Shown here: positions 15,821-24,029 of the stretch, one piece after another
How the letters are laid out: every line of letters begins with the position of its first letter
How positions within the stretch are numbered: the first letter of the stretch is position 1
The notes under the pieces: model-generated
Databases searched by the model: none
What the model saw: only the letters and a program-made list of their open reading frames with translations
What the model was told of the DNA's origin: nothing
Translations under genes and position numbers: made by a program
NCBI RefSeq assembly: GCF_001911425.1
Contig: NZ_MPPL01000001.1
Coordinates: forward strand, 1,883,056 to 1,947,055
Direction of reading: 5' to 3'
DNA length: 64,000 bases
Origin: Mucilaginibacter polytrichastri
GTDB taxonomy: Bacteria; Bacteroidota; Bacteroidia; Sphingobacteriales; Sphingobacteriaceae

Positions 15821-17053
15821 ATGAGGAAAATTTATTTAGGCGTTTTAATGCTTTACATGGGCATATTATCATCTCATGCGCAAATGCAAACAGAAAAACA
15901 AGCCGTTAAGGATACTTCAAATTATCAATCGCGTAAACTGAGCCTTGATGAGGTGAATTTTGTATCTGGTTATTACCATCAAAATGGTAATAACTCAGCA
16001 GTAACAGGAGGGATAGGCACGGAGAAGTTGACCGATTTCGCCAACACGCTTGACGTGCAATTCTCTAAGTATGGCAAGAGCGGCAGAAAAAATACCTATC
16101 TGTTTGAGTTGGGGGTAGATCATTATACTTCGGCATCGTCGGACAAGATCGACCCAAGTACCATTTCATCTGCATCAATGCAGGATACCCGTGTATATCC
16201 ATCTTTAAACTGGACATCGTTAAACGAAAAAACAGGTAATGCTTTTGGTTTTACCGGCTCATACTCGCACGAATTTGATTACCAGTCTTTCGGTGCCGGG
16301 TTTAATCTGACCCGTTTATCGAAAGATAAAAATACGCAGTTTGATTTTAAGGCACAGGCATTTTTAGATACCTGGAAGGTGATACTGCCCATTGAACTGC
16401 GAACGGGGTATAACCCCAATGTACAGCAGGGGCGGGAGCAAAAGTGGGATTACCCATCCGCGCCGCGAAACTCGTTTAGTACATCATTCTCTCTGTCGCA
16501 GGTTTTGAGTACGCGTTTGCAGGCTTTGATTGTTGTAGAGCCATCGTATCAAAAAGGATTGCTTGCTACCAGATACCAGCGTGATTATTTTACGGATGGA
16601 TCTGAACGGGCTGAAAACCTGCCGGGCGGCCGTTATAAATTACCAATTGGTTTAAGGCTCAATTATTTTCTGGACGACCATTTTGTGATCCGTACCTTTT
16701 ACCGGTATTACATGGATAACTGGGGTATAAGGGCGCATACGGCAGAGATAGAAGTACCAATTAAGTTTTCATCGTTTGTATCCCTAAGCCCATACTACAG
16801 GTATAATTACCAAACAGGTACCCGTTATTTTGCGCCCTACGGGCAGCATAACCCAACGGATAGTTACTATACCAGCGATTATGACTTATCTACACTGCAC
16901 AGCAATTTTGTGGGTGCTAACCTTCGCTTGTCGCCACCAAAAGGTGTGTTTGGCTGGCAGCGTTTTAACTCACTGGAATTAAGGTACGGACATTATATGC
17001 GGTCTACAGGTTTAAATTCAAACATCGTAACTTTAGCAATGAAGTTTAAATAA
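15821..17053 (+). CDS. DUF3570 outer-membrane beta-barrel-like protein
   Basis: A 410-residue protein with a signal peptide (MRKIYLGVLMLYMGILSSHAQ) and then many alternating aromatic/polar stretches typical of outer-membrane strands (for example FVIRTFYRYYMDNW and FVSLSPYYRYNYQT), ending in a strand, NIVTLAMKFK. The DUF3570 family is regularly linked to ApbE and DUF4266. It may form a porin-like barrel that lets a redox or metal partner work at the surface. No ApbE-type flavinylation motif (D-x-x-S/T-G-A-T/S) was seen in it. Confidence 0.85.
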   Translation: MRKIYLGVLMLYMGILSSHAQMQTEKQAVKDTSNYQSRKLSLDEVNFVSGYYHQNGNNSAVTGGIGTEKLTDFANTLDVQFSKYGKSGRKNTYLFELGVDHYTSASSDKIDPSTISSASMQDTRVYPSLNWTSLNEKTGNAFGFTGSYSHEFDYQSFGAGFNLTRLSKDKNTQFDFKAQAFLDTWKVILPIELRTGYNPNVQQGREQKWDYPSAPRNSFSTSFSLSQVLSTRLQALIVVEPSYQKGLLATRYQRDYFTDGSERAENLPGGRYKLPIGLRLNYFLDDHFVIRTFYRYYMDNWGIRAHTAEIEVPIKFSSFVSLSPYYRYNYQTGTRYFAPYGQHNPTDSYYTSDYDLSTLHSNFVGANLRLSPPKGVFGWQRFNSLELRYGHYMRSTGLNSNIVTLAMKFK

Positions 17054-17058
17054 ACTAT

Positions 17059-17748
17059 ATGCACCACGAACATCATGTAACCAGTTCAGAAACCATCAGA
17101 GATATCGTTATTGGTATGTCTGATGGTTTAACTGTTCCCTTTGCTTTAGCCGCAGGGTTAAGCGGGGCTATCAGTTCATCAACCCTGGTAGTTACAGCCG
17201 GCATTGCCGAGATTGTAGCAGGTTCAATAGCTATGGGTTTGGGTGGTTATCTTGCAGGGCGTACGGAAGCAGATCATTACCAGTCTGAATTGAAACGGGA
17301 ATATGAAGAGGTAGAACGCCTGCCCGAACAGGAAAAAGCCGAAGTAAAACAAGTATTTGCGGAGTTTGGCCTTTCTGAACCATTGCAACAGCAAATAGCC
17401 GATGAAATGGCTAAAGACAAAAAGAAATGGGTAGAATTTATGATGCGCTACGAATTAGGGCTCGAAGAACCTAATGCCAACAGAGCAACCAAAAGTGCAA
17501 TAACTATCGGTGTTTCTTATATCGTTGGCGGCATCATTCCACTGTCGCCTTATATTATTATTGATCACGCACAACAAGCCCTTTATTATTCATGCGGTCT
17601 AACCCTGATCTGCCTGTTTATTTTTGGTTATTTTAAAAGTAAAATGACAGGTCAGCCGGCGTTAAGCGGCGCATTCAAAGTAGTAGTTATCGGCGCGCTT
17701 GCCGCTGGTGCAGCCTTCCTGATGGCTAAACTTATCACCGGAAAATGA
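17059..17748 (+). CDS. VIT1/CCC1-family metal (Fe/Mn) transporter with cytosolic metal-binding domain
   Basis: A 229-residue protein of the vacuolar iron transporter family: first membrane helices with IVIGMSDGLTVPFALAAGLSG (13-33) and IVAGSIAMGLGGYLAGRTE, then a charged cytosolic helical domain (about 72-145) rich in Glu that in VIT1 collects metal, then three C-terminal helices. It is the fifth gene of the thioredoxin-ApbE operon (5 nt after DUF3570) and probably exports Fe2+ or Mn2+ from the cytoplasm. Its stop codon abuts the stop of the convergent cytochrome b gene within TGATCA. Confidence 0.9.
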   Translation: MHHEHHVTSSETIRDIVIGMSDGLTVPFALAAGLSGAISSSTLVVTAGIAEIVAGSIAMGLGGYLAGRTEADHYQSELKREYEEVERLPEQEKAEVKQVFAEFGLSEPLQQQIADEMAKDKKKWVEFMMRYELGLEEPNANRATKSAITIGVSYIVGGIIPLSPYIIIDHAQQALYYSCGLTLICLFIFGYFKSKMTGQPALSGAFKVVVIGALAAGAAFLMAKLITGK

Positions 17749-18426
17749 TCAGTGAGGTTCGCCGCCACCATTAATCATATCAGATACAATGCCTTTATTA
17801 TCTTTCCTTTCGGCTAAGAATACACCCGCTAAATGCAGGGCAATAAAAACCAGGATCAGATACATGCAAAATCCGTGAACGCTTTTAACCGTATGCCTGA
17901 TTGATTTGTAAGCTGCCAGGGCATCCTCAAAAGCTAAGAATAAGCCCGTTACAACCATAATGATTAATAGCAGATAAAACACGCTATAAATTGCTTTTAC
18001 AGTCAATTCATGTTTAGCAAGCTGCCTGCTCTTTTTGGTGATTTGAAATTGATGCCAGGCGCTCTGTAACTTTCGGATAAACTTTTGATCGGCCGGTTGA
18101 AAAAGCTCCAATATTAACCTGAATAGCAATAGTGTAGCCAATGCATAGCCAAAGTAAATATGCACATCCCAAGTTTTATCACTCAACGCGTGGGCAACAC
18201 TCTTAGCCTCATCTGCCGTAACCGTAGCTCCGGCTTTAGTAAATGCGCCTTTCATAAAAGACGATATACTGTGATCGTCGGTAAGTGTCGAATTAATTAG
18301 TACCGTTATCAGCAATCCGCTGATAACAATGGTATTAGCCCAGTGCCACAAACGTAGCGATGCCGAATACTTTTTTACTTGTGCCGGATGTTGTACATCC
18401 TTACGAATTGGTTCTATAGTGCTCAT
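17749..18426 (-). CDS. Cytochrome b561-type membrane protein
   Basis: A 225-residue protein with four membrane helices and His residues placed as heme-b ligands: LWHWANTIVISGLL, VHIYFGYALATLLLFR and SVHGFCMYLILVFIALHLAG. This is the bacterial cytochrome b561/Ni-Fe hydrogenase b-type fold, which moves electrons from quinol across the inner membrane. It lies 6 nt downstream of a VIT-like gene and shares that gene's promoter. In this module it could supply electrons for extracytoplasmic flavoprotein or iron reduction (inference). Confidence 0.88.
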   Translation of the reverse strand: MSTIEPIRKDVQHPAQVKKYSASLRLWHWANTIVISGLLITVLINSTLTDDHSISSFMKGAFTKAGATVTADEAKSVAHALSDKTWDVHIYFGYALATLLLFRLILELFQPADQKFIRKLQSAWHQFQITKKSRQLAKHELTVKAIYSVFYLLLIIMVVTGLFLAFEDALAAYKSIRHTVKSVHGFCMYLILVFIALHLAGVFLAERKDNKGIVSDMINGGGEPH

Positions 18427-18432
18427 ATAAAG

Positions 18433-18918
18433 TTAAGTTCCTGCTTTACCTAAAAATATTCCCAGTACAAATACAATCCCTCCACCAACTATTACCTGCA
18501 AAATGGTTGATACCAATGGCGTTTTCATAAAACGGTAACGGATAAAGGCGATGATTAACAATTCGAAAATCACCACCCCGTAAGCCAAATGTAAAGCTTG
18601 TTGAAGGTTAGTTATTAAAAAAGGGAGTGTGTGTAGCATGCCGCCCAACGCGGTTGCAAATGCAGTAATGCAGCCTCTTACTATCGGGCTGCCCCGGCCG
18701 GTTACCGTGCCATCGTCAGATAATGCTTCGGCCAGCCCCATACTTATGCCAGCGCCAAGTGATGCAGCCAGGCCTACAAAAAATGCTTTAATGGGCTGCC
18801 CGGTTAACCCGGCAGTTGCAAATATAGGGGCCAGGGTAGATACCGATCCATCCATCAGGCCAAGTAAACCAGGCTGTACTTTCTGTATTACAAATGTGGC
18901 TTTTTCTTTTTGATTCAT
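18433..18918 (-). CDS. Short VIT-like membrane protein
   Basis: A 161-residue protein with about five hydrophobic segments. It begins [27 protein letters not shown] and continues [20 protein letters not shown], the same pattern as the membrane part of VIT/CCC1 transporters, but it has no cytosolic metal-binding domain. It therefore differs from the plus-strand VIT gene in the same module. Its ATG lies 11 nt after a -7-like element and 24 nt after tandem operator repeats. Confidence 0.82.
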   Translation of the reverse strand: MNQKEKATFVIQKVQPGLLGLMDGSVSTLAPIFATAGLTGQPIKAFFVGLAASLGAGISMGLAEALSDDGTVTGRGSPIVRGCITAFATALGGMLHTLPFLITNLQQALHLAYGVVIFELLIIAFIRYRFMKTPLVSTILQVIVGGGIVFVLGIFLGKAGT

Positions 18919-18928
18919 AATTTATGGC

Positions 18929-18963
18929 GAAAATTAATATTAGAATTTGAAGCAAATCTGTAG
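18929..18963 (-). promoter_or_regulatory. Activator site B and -7 element for the VIT-like/cytochrome b561 operon
   Basis: Read on the minus strand: CTACAGATTTG (18963-18953) and CTTCAAATTCT (18952-18942), then 5 nt, then TAATTTTC (18936-18929), one mismatch from TAnnTTTG. The spacing is identical to sites A, C and D. Confidence 0.65.
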
Positions 18964-18997
18964 CAGCCTCTAATCAATCGAATGTGGTTTATTTAAG

Positions 18998-19042
18998 CTA
19001 CATTGAACTACAGATTTTCTACAATTTCACTTTGTATGTTTG
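18998..19042 (+). promoter_or_regulatory. Activator site C and -7 element for the two-component system
   Basis: Three CTACA repeats: CTACATTGAA (18998-19007), CTACAGATTTT (19008-19018) and CTACAATTTCA (19019-19029). Exactly 5 nt later comes TATGTTTG (19035-19042), a full TAnnTTTG match. This predicts autoregulation by the OmpR-type protein encoded next. Confidence 0.7.
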
Positions 19043-19055
19043 AACTAAAAACCAA

Positions 19056-19733
19056 TTGAAAATCCTCATCATTGAAGACGAGCAGGGCCTTCGGGATAAT
19101 ATTGTTTCTTATCTTAACGCGGACGGCAATATTTGCGAAAGTTGTAATGATCTTTCTGGGGCTATATCCAAATTAGCGAGCTACAATTATGACTGCGTTT
19201 TGCTTGATATCGGCTTGCCAGATGGCGATGGTTTTACAGTTTTAAATTTCCTTAAAAAGCAGCGGAAAGAAGAATCTGTGTTAATTATTTCTGCCCGCAA
19301 CTCATTGGATGATAAAGTAAAAGGGCTTAACATTGGTGCAGATGACTATCTTACAAAGCCCTTTCATTTAGCCGAACTAAAGGCCAGGGTAGAGGCTGTT
19401 TATCGCCGTAAGACTGCTCATAGCAACAATAAGCTTGTTTTTAATGAAATTGCAATTAACCTGTTTGGCAGAGAAGTTGAGATCAATAATAAGCCCATTA
19501 TACTAACCCGGAAAGAGTATGACATGCTCTTGTATTTTATTGCCAATAAGGGGAAGGTTATTTCTAAAAGTGCCATTGCTGAGCATTTATGGGGCGATGA
19601 AATGGATATGCATGATAGTTTTGATTTTATTTATACGCATATCAAAAACTTACGAAAAAAGTTACTGGATGCATCGGCCAATGACTATTTAAAGTCTGTA
19701 TATGGCATCGGTTATAAATTTAGTGCGGTATGA
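19056..19733 (+). CDS. OmpR-family response regulator of the flavin/iron module
   Basis: This 225-residue regulator has a receiver domain with the phospho-acceptor Asp51 in CVLLDIGLPDGDG and the conserved TKPF Lys, and a C-terminal winged helix (about 130-225) with RKEYDMLLYFIANKG and SFDFIYTHIKNLRKKL. The start is TTG at 19056, because the frame opens directly with KILIIEDE, the first receiver strand. It overlaps its kinase by ATGA. OmpR-type proteins bind tandem repeats about 11 bp apart, and such repeats lie before this gene and three neighbouring units. Confidence 0.93.
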   Translation: MKILIIEDEQGLRDNIVSYLNADGNICESCNDLSGAISKLASYNYDCVLLDIGLPDGDGFTVLNFLKKQRKEESVLIISARNSLDDKVKGLNIGADDYLTKPFHLAELKARVEAVYRRKTAHSNNKLVFNEIAINLFGREVEINNKPIILTRKEYDMLLYFIANKGKVISKSAIAEHLWGDEMDMHDSFDFIYTHIKNLRKKLLDASANDYLKSVYGIGYKFSAV

Positions 19734-20995
19734 AACTATCTGCCCATTATAATAAAGCCAGCATCATTGTATCGGTAACCGTATTATTGGCCGGGGCGGT
19801 TATCTACTTTTTCGCTATTAATTATATTGCCCGCAACCAACTCGATCGCGATTTGGATGAAGAAATAGGAGAGCTATTTGAATATATAAACACACATCAT
19901 CAATTACCCAAGCCGGTAGACTTTGATGAAGACCAAACCACGTTTGTAAAAACAGACCATAGGGTATCGACCAGATTCTTTGATACCGCCTATAAAAATC
20001 CCAAAGAACAAAAAACTGAAAATGGACGTGCGGTGGAAGGTTCTGTTGCTTTAAATGGACTTACCTATAAGTTTACTATAGTTATATCAAGTGAGGGCAC
20101 CGAGTATCTGATCCAGATAATTGCCATAATTACTTTGGTATTAATGGTTAGTTTGGTGTTAATATTGTTTTTGACCAACAGATATGTTTTAAACGGGTTG
20201 TGGCAACCGTTCTACAAGTTGCTTAATCAGCTTAGGGGTTTTAATGTATCAGAACAATTAGAGCATCATTTATTGGTTACCAAGGTAGATGAGTTTAAAG
20301 AGTTGGACCAGGCTATAGAAATGATGTCATTAAGGGTAAAAAATGATTTTCAAAAACTGAAAGAATTTACTGAGAATGCTTCGCATGAAATGATGACCCC
20401 CTTAGCGGTAATTACATCAAAACTGGATACCTTAATTCAGGACGAGTCGCTTAAGCCTGAACAATTTGAGCAAATTAATGATATTTATGGGGCTACCAGT
20501 AAGCTTTCCAGGCTCAACCAGTCACTATTGCTACTGGTTAAAATAGAGAATAACCTGATAGACGATGCTGAGGTTATAGATCTGAAATACTTATTAACCG
20601 ATAAGCTCAGGCAGTTTCAGGAGTTAATACAGTCTAAAGATCTGAATTTAATTGCAAATCTAATTTCTCACGAAATTATGGTTAGTAGGTATCTGGTCGA
20701 TATTTTATTAAATAATTTAATTAGTAACGCGATAAGGCACAATACTCATGGGGGCGAACTGTCAATTACGTTATTTGAGGATAGGCTATCAATTCAAAAT
20801 ATAGGAAAAGCAAATGCCCTTAATACCGAGCGGATGTTCGACAGGTTTCAAAAAGGGAATAGATCTGAAGGTACTGGACTAGGTTTAACAATTGTTAAAA
20901 ACATCTGCAAGATGTATGGCTGGGAAGTGACTTATTGCTATCAAGATTCCATGCATACCTTTCAAGTCATATTCGAACCGTCAACAATTTTATAG
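19730..20995 (+). CDS. Sensor histidine kinase of the flavin/iron module
   Basis: A 421-residue inner-membrane kinase. Membrane helix 1 is at about 11-33; a periplasmic sensor of about 90 residues (35-125) carries His/Asp/Glu-rich parts (NTHHQLPKPVDFDEDQ) that could bind metal; helix 2 is at 128-149. A short signalling region precedes HisKA with His219 in ASHEMMTPLAV and an ATPase domain with NNLISNAIRHN, FDRFQKGNR and GTGLGLTIV. The periplasmic sensor in an iron/flavin gene neighbourhood suggests a metal or redox stimulus (inference). Confidence 0.92.
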   Translation: MKLSAHYNKASIIVSVTVLLAGAVIYFFAINYIARNQLDRDLDEEIGELFEYINTHHQLPKPVDFDEDQTTFVKTDHRVSTRFFDTAYKNPKEQKTENGRAVEGSVALNGLTYKFTIVISSEGTEYLIQIIAIITLVLMVSLVLILFLTNRYVLNGLWQPFYKLLNQLRGFNVSEQLEHHLLVTKVDEFKELDQAIEMMSLRVKNDFQKLKEFTENASHEMMTPLAVITSKLDTLIQDESLKPEQFEQINDIYGATSKLSRLNQSLLLLVKIENNLIDDAEVIDLKYLLTDKLRQFQELIQSKDLNLIANLISHEIMVSRYLVDILLNNLISNAIRHNTHGGELSITLFEDRLSIQNIGKANALNTERMFDRFQKGNRSEGTGLGLTIVKNICKMYGWEVTYCYQDSMHTFQVIFEPSTIL

Positions 20996-21030
20996 CTTCA
21001 GATTGTCTTCAAAATCGCGCTTTAACATTG
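20996..21030 (+). promoter_or_regulatory. Activator site D and -7 element upstream of the Fur-like gene
   Basis: CTTCAGATTGT (20996-21006) and CTTCAAAATCG (21007-21017), then 5 nt, then TAACATTG (21023-21030), one mismatch from TAnnTTTG. The site begins directly after the kinase stop codon. The leader to the Fur-like start is about 90 nt. Confidence 0.6.
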
Positions 21031-21123
21031 CCGCTAAATAATAGGCTTTGATTAAATGAAATTACGCTAATCATAAGTTGATCAATTATTAATAAAATTT
21101 ATTTATAAAAAAATAATTTAACG

Positions 21124-21402
21124 ATGTTGAGCCATTTACGGCCTTTTCAATCTGCTTCCCTTCGGCTTACTAAAAGTCAACAGCGACATGATAAAATTAA
21201 TGAAATAATAATTGCTGTTATGAACGATAACCAGGAATATAGGGATGCAGAAACACTTTGGTTAGCATTGAAAGAAAATGGATTAAACATCAGTATAAGT
21301 TCGTTTTATTCCAGATTAAAAACTTTTATCGAGAACGGTACTGTAGAGAAACAAACGCTTAAATATAATAAGAACGTTTATCGGTTGGTGAGGAAGCAAT
21401 GA
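21124..21402 (+). CDS. Fur-like winged-helix protein lacking the metal/dimerisation domain
   Basis: A 92-residue protein. Residues 20-88 resemble the N-terminal DNA-binding domain of Fur: helix HDKINEIIIAVMND, then DAETLWLALKENGLNISISSFYSRLKTFIENGTVEKQ, equivalent to the Fur pattern TAEELY..L...G..ISLATVYR.L..L...G.V. The His/Cys-rich C-terminal domain of Fur is absent. It may compete with or partner a full Fur protein, or act alone. The setting beside VIT iron transporters favours a role in metal control. Confidence 0.65.
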   Translation: MLSHLRPFQSASLRLTKSQQRHDKINEIIIAVMNDNQEYRDAETLWLALKENGLNISISSFYSRLKTFIENGTVEKQTLKYNKNVYRLVRKQ

Positions 21403-21730
21403 AATAAGGTAAACTGCTTTTAATATTATTATTCTATCGGGCTTCTATATCTAAGGTAATTATGAAAAAATCAATCAGTGGTTTTTAGCTTGCCTGTTTT
21501 TAATGAGCAGCTTTTTATTGCCATTGGGCGATTTTTCGTTAATACTCATTACCCAAAGTAAGTGTTTTAGGCCGCCTTTAACCTAAACGTACTTATACTA
21601 TTTACTAATTTTATATAAGTTTATTTGTGCGGTGATTCTCTCATAAATTAAAATTATATTTTATTTGAAAATCTGCTATAAGCAGGGGATAACCATACTC
21701 GTTAATCATTGGTTATTAGCTTAATAAGAT
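21403..21730. other. Non-coding spacer with a broken small gene
   Basis: AT-rich. Apart from the interrupted secreted-protein start listed separately, it holds no open frame with protein character, no RNA gene that I recognise and no operator repeats of the kind seen upstream. Confidence 0.4.
21462..21586 (+). pseudogene. Remnant of a small secreted-protein gene
   Basis: ATG followed by a run of six A gives MKKSISGF and a stop. One frame over, the same DNA reads KINQWFLACLFLMSSFLLPLG, then DFSLILITQ, a good signal-peptide-like sequence, ending at 21586. A single base change in the A run would restore a start codon to this frame. The mature part is too short to identify. Confidence 0.3.
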
Positions 21731-21765
21731 AATCCCGCCCTTATCGTAAGGATCGGGGCGGGATT
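21731..21765. terminator. Strong stem-loop terminator after the GH92 gene
   Basis: AATCCCGCCC (21731-21740) pairs perfectly with GGGCGGGATT (21756-21765) around a 15-nt loop, 6 nt beyond the stop codon of the minus-strand GH92 gene. T-rich sequence on both sides would let it work in either direction. Confidence 0.75.
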
Positions 21766-21770
21766 AATTT

Positions 21771-24029
21771 TTATGGACGGGAAGAAGGTGCTATGCCATA
21801 AGTTTTACCCGGTACCGAACCCATGGTAAATACCAGGCTACCGCCCGAAGTGATATCTTTATGCCTGATATAAGTAAAAGGATATGGCTTGCCGTTTAAT
21901 TGAACTTGCTGAATATATTTATTTTTCTTGCTGTTATTTTTCGCTGTTATTGTAAATGTTTTCCCATTTTCCAGGTGAAGGGTGGCTTTATCGAATAATG
22001 GTGAACCGAACACATATTTTCCCTCCATTGGGTTAACGGCATACATGCCCAGGGCGCTGAAAGCATACCATGCACTCATTTGTCCTACATCCTCATTGCC
22101 GGGCAATCCATCTGTATTTGTTGTATAAAATTTATCAATAACCTCACGCACCCGGTCAGCTGTTTTCCATGGCTCACCGATGTAGTTATATAAATAGGTA
22201 ATGTGGTGACTAGGCTCGTTACCGTGCGCATATTGCCCAATTAAACCTGCAATATCAGGCGCTGTACCGGCGCGAAGTTCAGAAGATATGGTAAATAAGC
22301 TATCGAGCCTTTTCTTAAATGTTTTTTGACCGCCAAGCAAATCTATCAATCCATGTACATCATGAGGGGCCAGGAACAGGTATTGCCATGCATTTCCTTC
22401 TGTGTAATCTGAGGTTTCAGGAGCAGAGTAAATCGGATCAAACGGGCGGTGGAACTGCCCATTGGCAAGGCGGCCATTAAAAAAACCTGTCTGCTTATCG
22501 TAATAAAGTTTATATAACTGGCTTCTTTTAGTAAAATATTCGGCATCCGATTTTTTGCCCAACGCCAAAGCCATTTTAGCAATACCGGCATCTGCTATGG
22601 CGTACTCCATTGCCCAGGCTACAGATTCATGCATGCTGGCTGCCGGGATGTAACTGAGTTTATTAAGGTACTGCAACCCGCTTGAATCGCGCATGGCGGT
22701 ATGTTTCATCGCGGCATAAATTTCCTCATATTGTTTAGGGTCAATCAGACCCTTGCCGAAGGCATCGGCGATAATTATAATTGCCGGATTGCCTACCATA
22801 CAGTCTGTCTCGCTGCCAACCAGTGGCCAAACCGGTAGGCGGCCCTGTTGCTGGTAAATTGCCAGCATTGATTTAACGATGTTTTTAACCAAATCGGGAT
22901 GCATAATCGTCATGAAAGGGCTCCATGCGCGATAGATGTCCCATAAAGACATTGTTGTATAATTCTTGAAATCAACTTTTCTGTACACTTCTTTGTTGGT
23001 GCCCCTGTAGTCGTTATTGGCATCATTAAATAGTGTGGGGCCTAGGCACATGTGATATAAAGAAGTATAAAAAATTTCTCTGTCGGCCTTGTTATTTGTT
23101 TCTATTTCTACACCGGCCAAAGTCTTCTCCCAGGCATGCTCGGCCTTATTATGGTAGGTGTTAAAATTACCGCTTGGTGCTTCCGCTTTCATATTAGCAA
23201 GCGCATTCTCTTCGCTAACCGGAGATATGGCAACTTTAAGCATAATATCCGGATGATGTGCTGCATCGAAATACAGCGCAGCTTTGGCATGCAGGCCTTC
23301 AACTTGTATAGCATTTTGCAAAGTGCTATCGCTGTAGAATTCTGCTTTTGTAATAGGCTGAGATGTCCTTATCGCAAAATAAAGCCTTTGGTCTTTAGCC
23401 CAACCTGTAGAAAATCGATAACCGGTAAACGTGGTATCATTAACTTTTTTAATAAAAGTTTTTACCGGCTTATCCCAATTCATGGCAAAACCCAGGTCGA
23501 CGAAAATATGTGCATTATCTGTTTTATTGTAATGATACTGATGGATGCCGACCCGCTCGGTTGCAGTTAGCTTTGCTTCCACATCATATTTATCCAGATG
23601 TACCTGGTAATATCCGGGGTGGCATATTTCTGATTTTTTAGAAAATAACGATCCGTACCCTGTGTTTGGCTTGTTAAACTGCATCGGGTAAAGCTGCAAC
23701 GGCCCGTCAGCCGGAACAATCATAACATCATTAAGGTCTCCAATTCCGGTTCCGCTAAGGTGGGTATGTGTAAACCCCAGTATCTCTTCACTTATATAAT
23801 TATAGCCAGAACACCAGTCCCAGCCATTAAATTTATCCCAGCCACGCCCAATTTGCGTGGGGCCAAGTTGTACTGCACCAAAAGGAACATTTGCCCCTAC
23901 AAATACATGTCCGTGGTCTTTTGAGCCAATAAACGGATTAACATAACTGGTTAATTTGGAGGGTTGTGCCTGTGCGGTCGCATTTAACATTATAGCAACA
24001 ATACCTGCTGTAATTGCTTTTTTTATCAT
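21771..24029 (-). CDS. GH92 family alpha-mannosidase, secreted
   Basis: A 752-residue enzyme with signal peptide MIKKAITAGIVAIMLNATAQAQ. The GH92 N-terminal beta-sandwich starts YVNPFIGSKDHGHVFVGANVPFGAVQLGP and includes LGFTHTHLSGTG. The (alpha/alpha)6 catalytic domain has GNEPSHHITYLYNY and GNEDVGQMSAWYAFSALG, which hold the acidic catalytic and Ca2+-site residues of the family. GH92 enzymes are Ca2+-dependent exo-alpha-mannosidases, often alpha-1,2. It should work in the periplasm on oligosaccharides from host or fungal mannan. It is separate from the second GH92 (25017-27089), which belongs to the SusCD operon. Confidence 0.93.
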   Translation of the reverse strand: MIKKAITAGIVAIMLNATAQAQPSKLTSYVNPFIGSKDHGHVFVGANVPFGAVQLGPTQIGRGWDKFNGWDWCSGYNYISEEILGFTHTHLSGTGIGDLNDVMIVPADGPLQLYPMQFNKPNTGYGSLFSKKSEICHPGYYQVHLDKYDVEAKLTATERVGIHQYHYNKTDNAHIFVDLGFAMNWDKPVKTFIKKVNDTTFTGYRFSTGWAKDQRLYFAIRTSQPITKAEFYSDSTLQNAIQVEGLHAKAALYFDAAHHPDIMLKVAISPVSEENALANMKAEAPSGNFNTYHNKAEHAWEKTLAGVEIETNNKADREIFYTSLYHMCLGPTLFNDANNDYRGTNKEVYRKVDFKNYTTMSLWDIYRAWSPFMTIMHPDLVKNIVKSMLAIYQQQGRLPVWPLVGSETDCMVGNPAIIIIADAFGKGLIDPKQYEEIYAAMKHTAMRDSSGLQYLNKLSYIPAASMHESVAWAMEYAIADAGIAKMALALGKKSDAEYFTKRSQLYKLYYDKQTGFFNGRLANGQFHRPFDPIYSAPETSDYTEGNAWQYLFLAPHDVHGLIDLLGGQKTFKKRLDSLFTISSELRAGTAPDIAGLIGQYAHGNEPSHHITYLYNYIGEPWKTADRVREVIDKFYTTNTDGLPGNEDVGQMSAWYAFSALGMYAVNPMEGKYVFGSPLFDKATLHLENGKTFTITAKNNSKKNKYIQQVQLNGKPYPFTYIRHKDITSGGSLVFTMGSVPGKTYGIAPSSRP

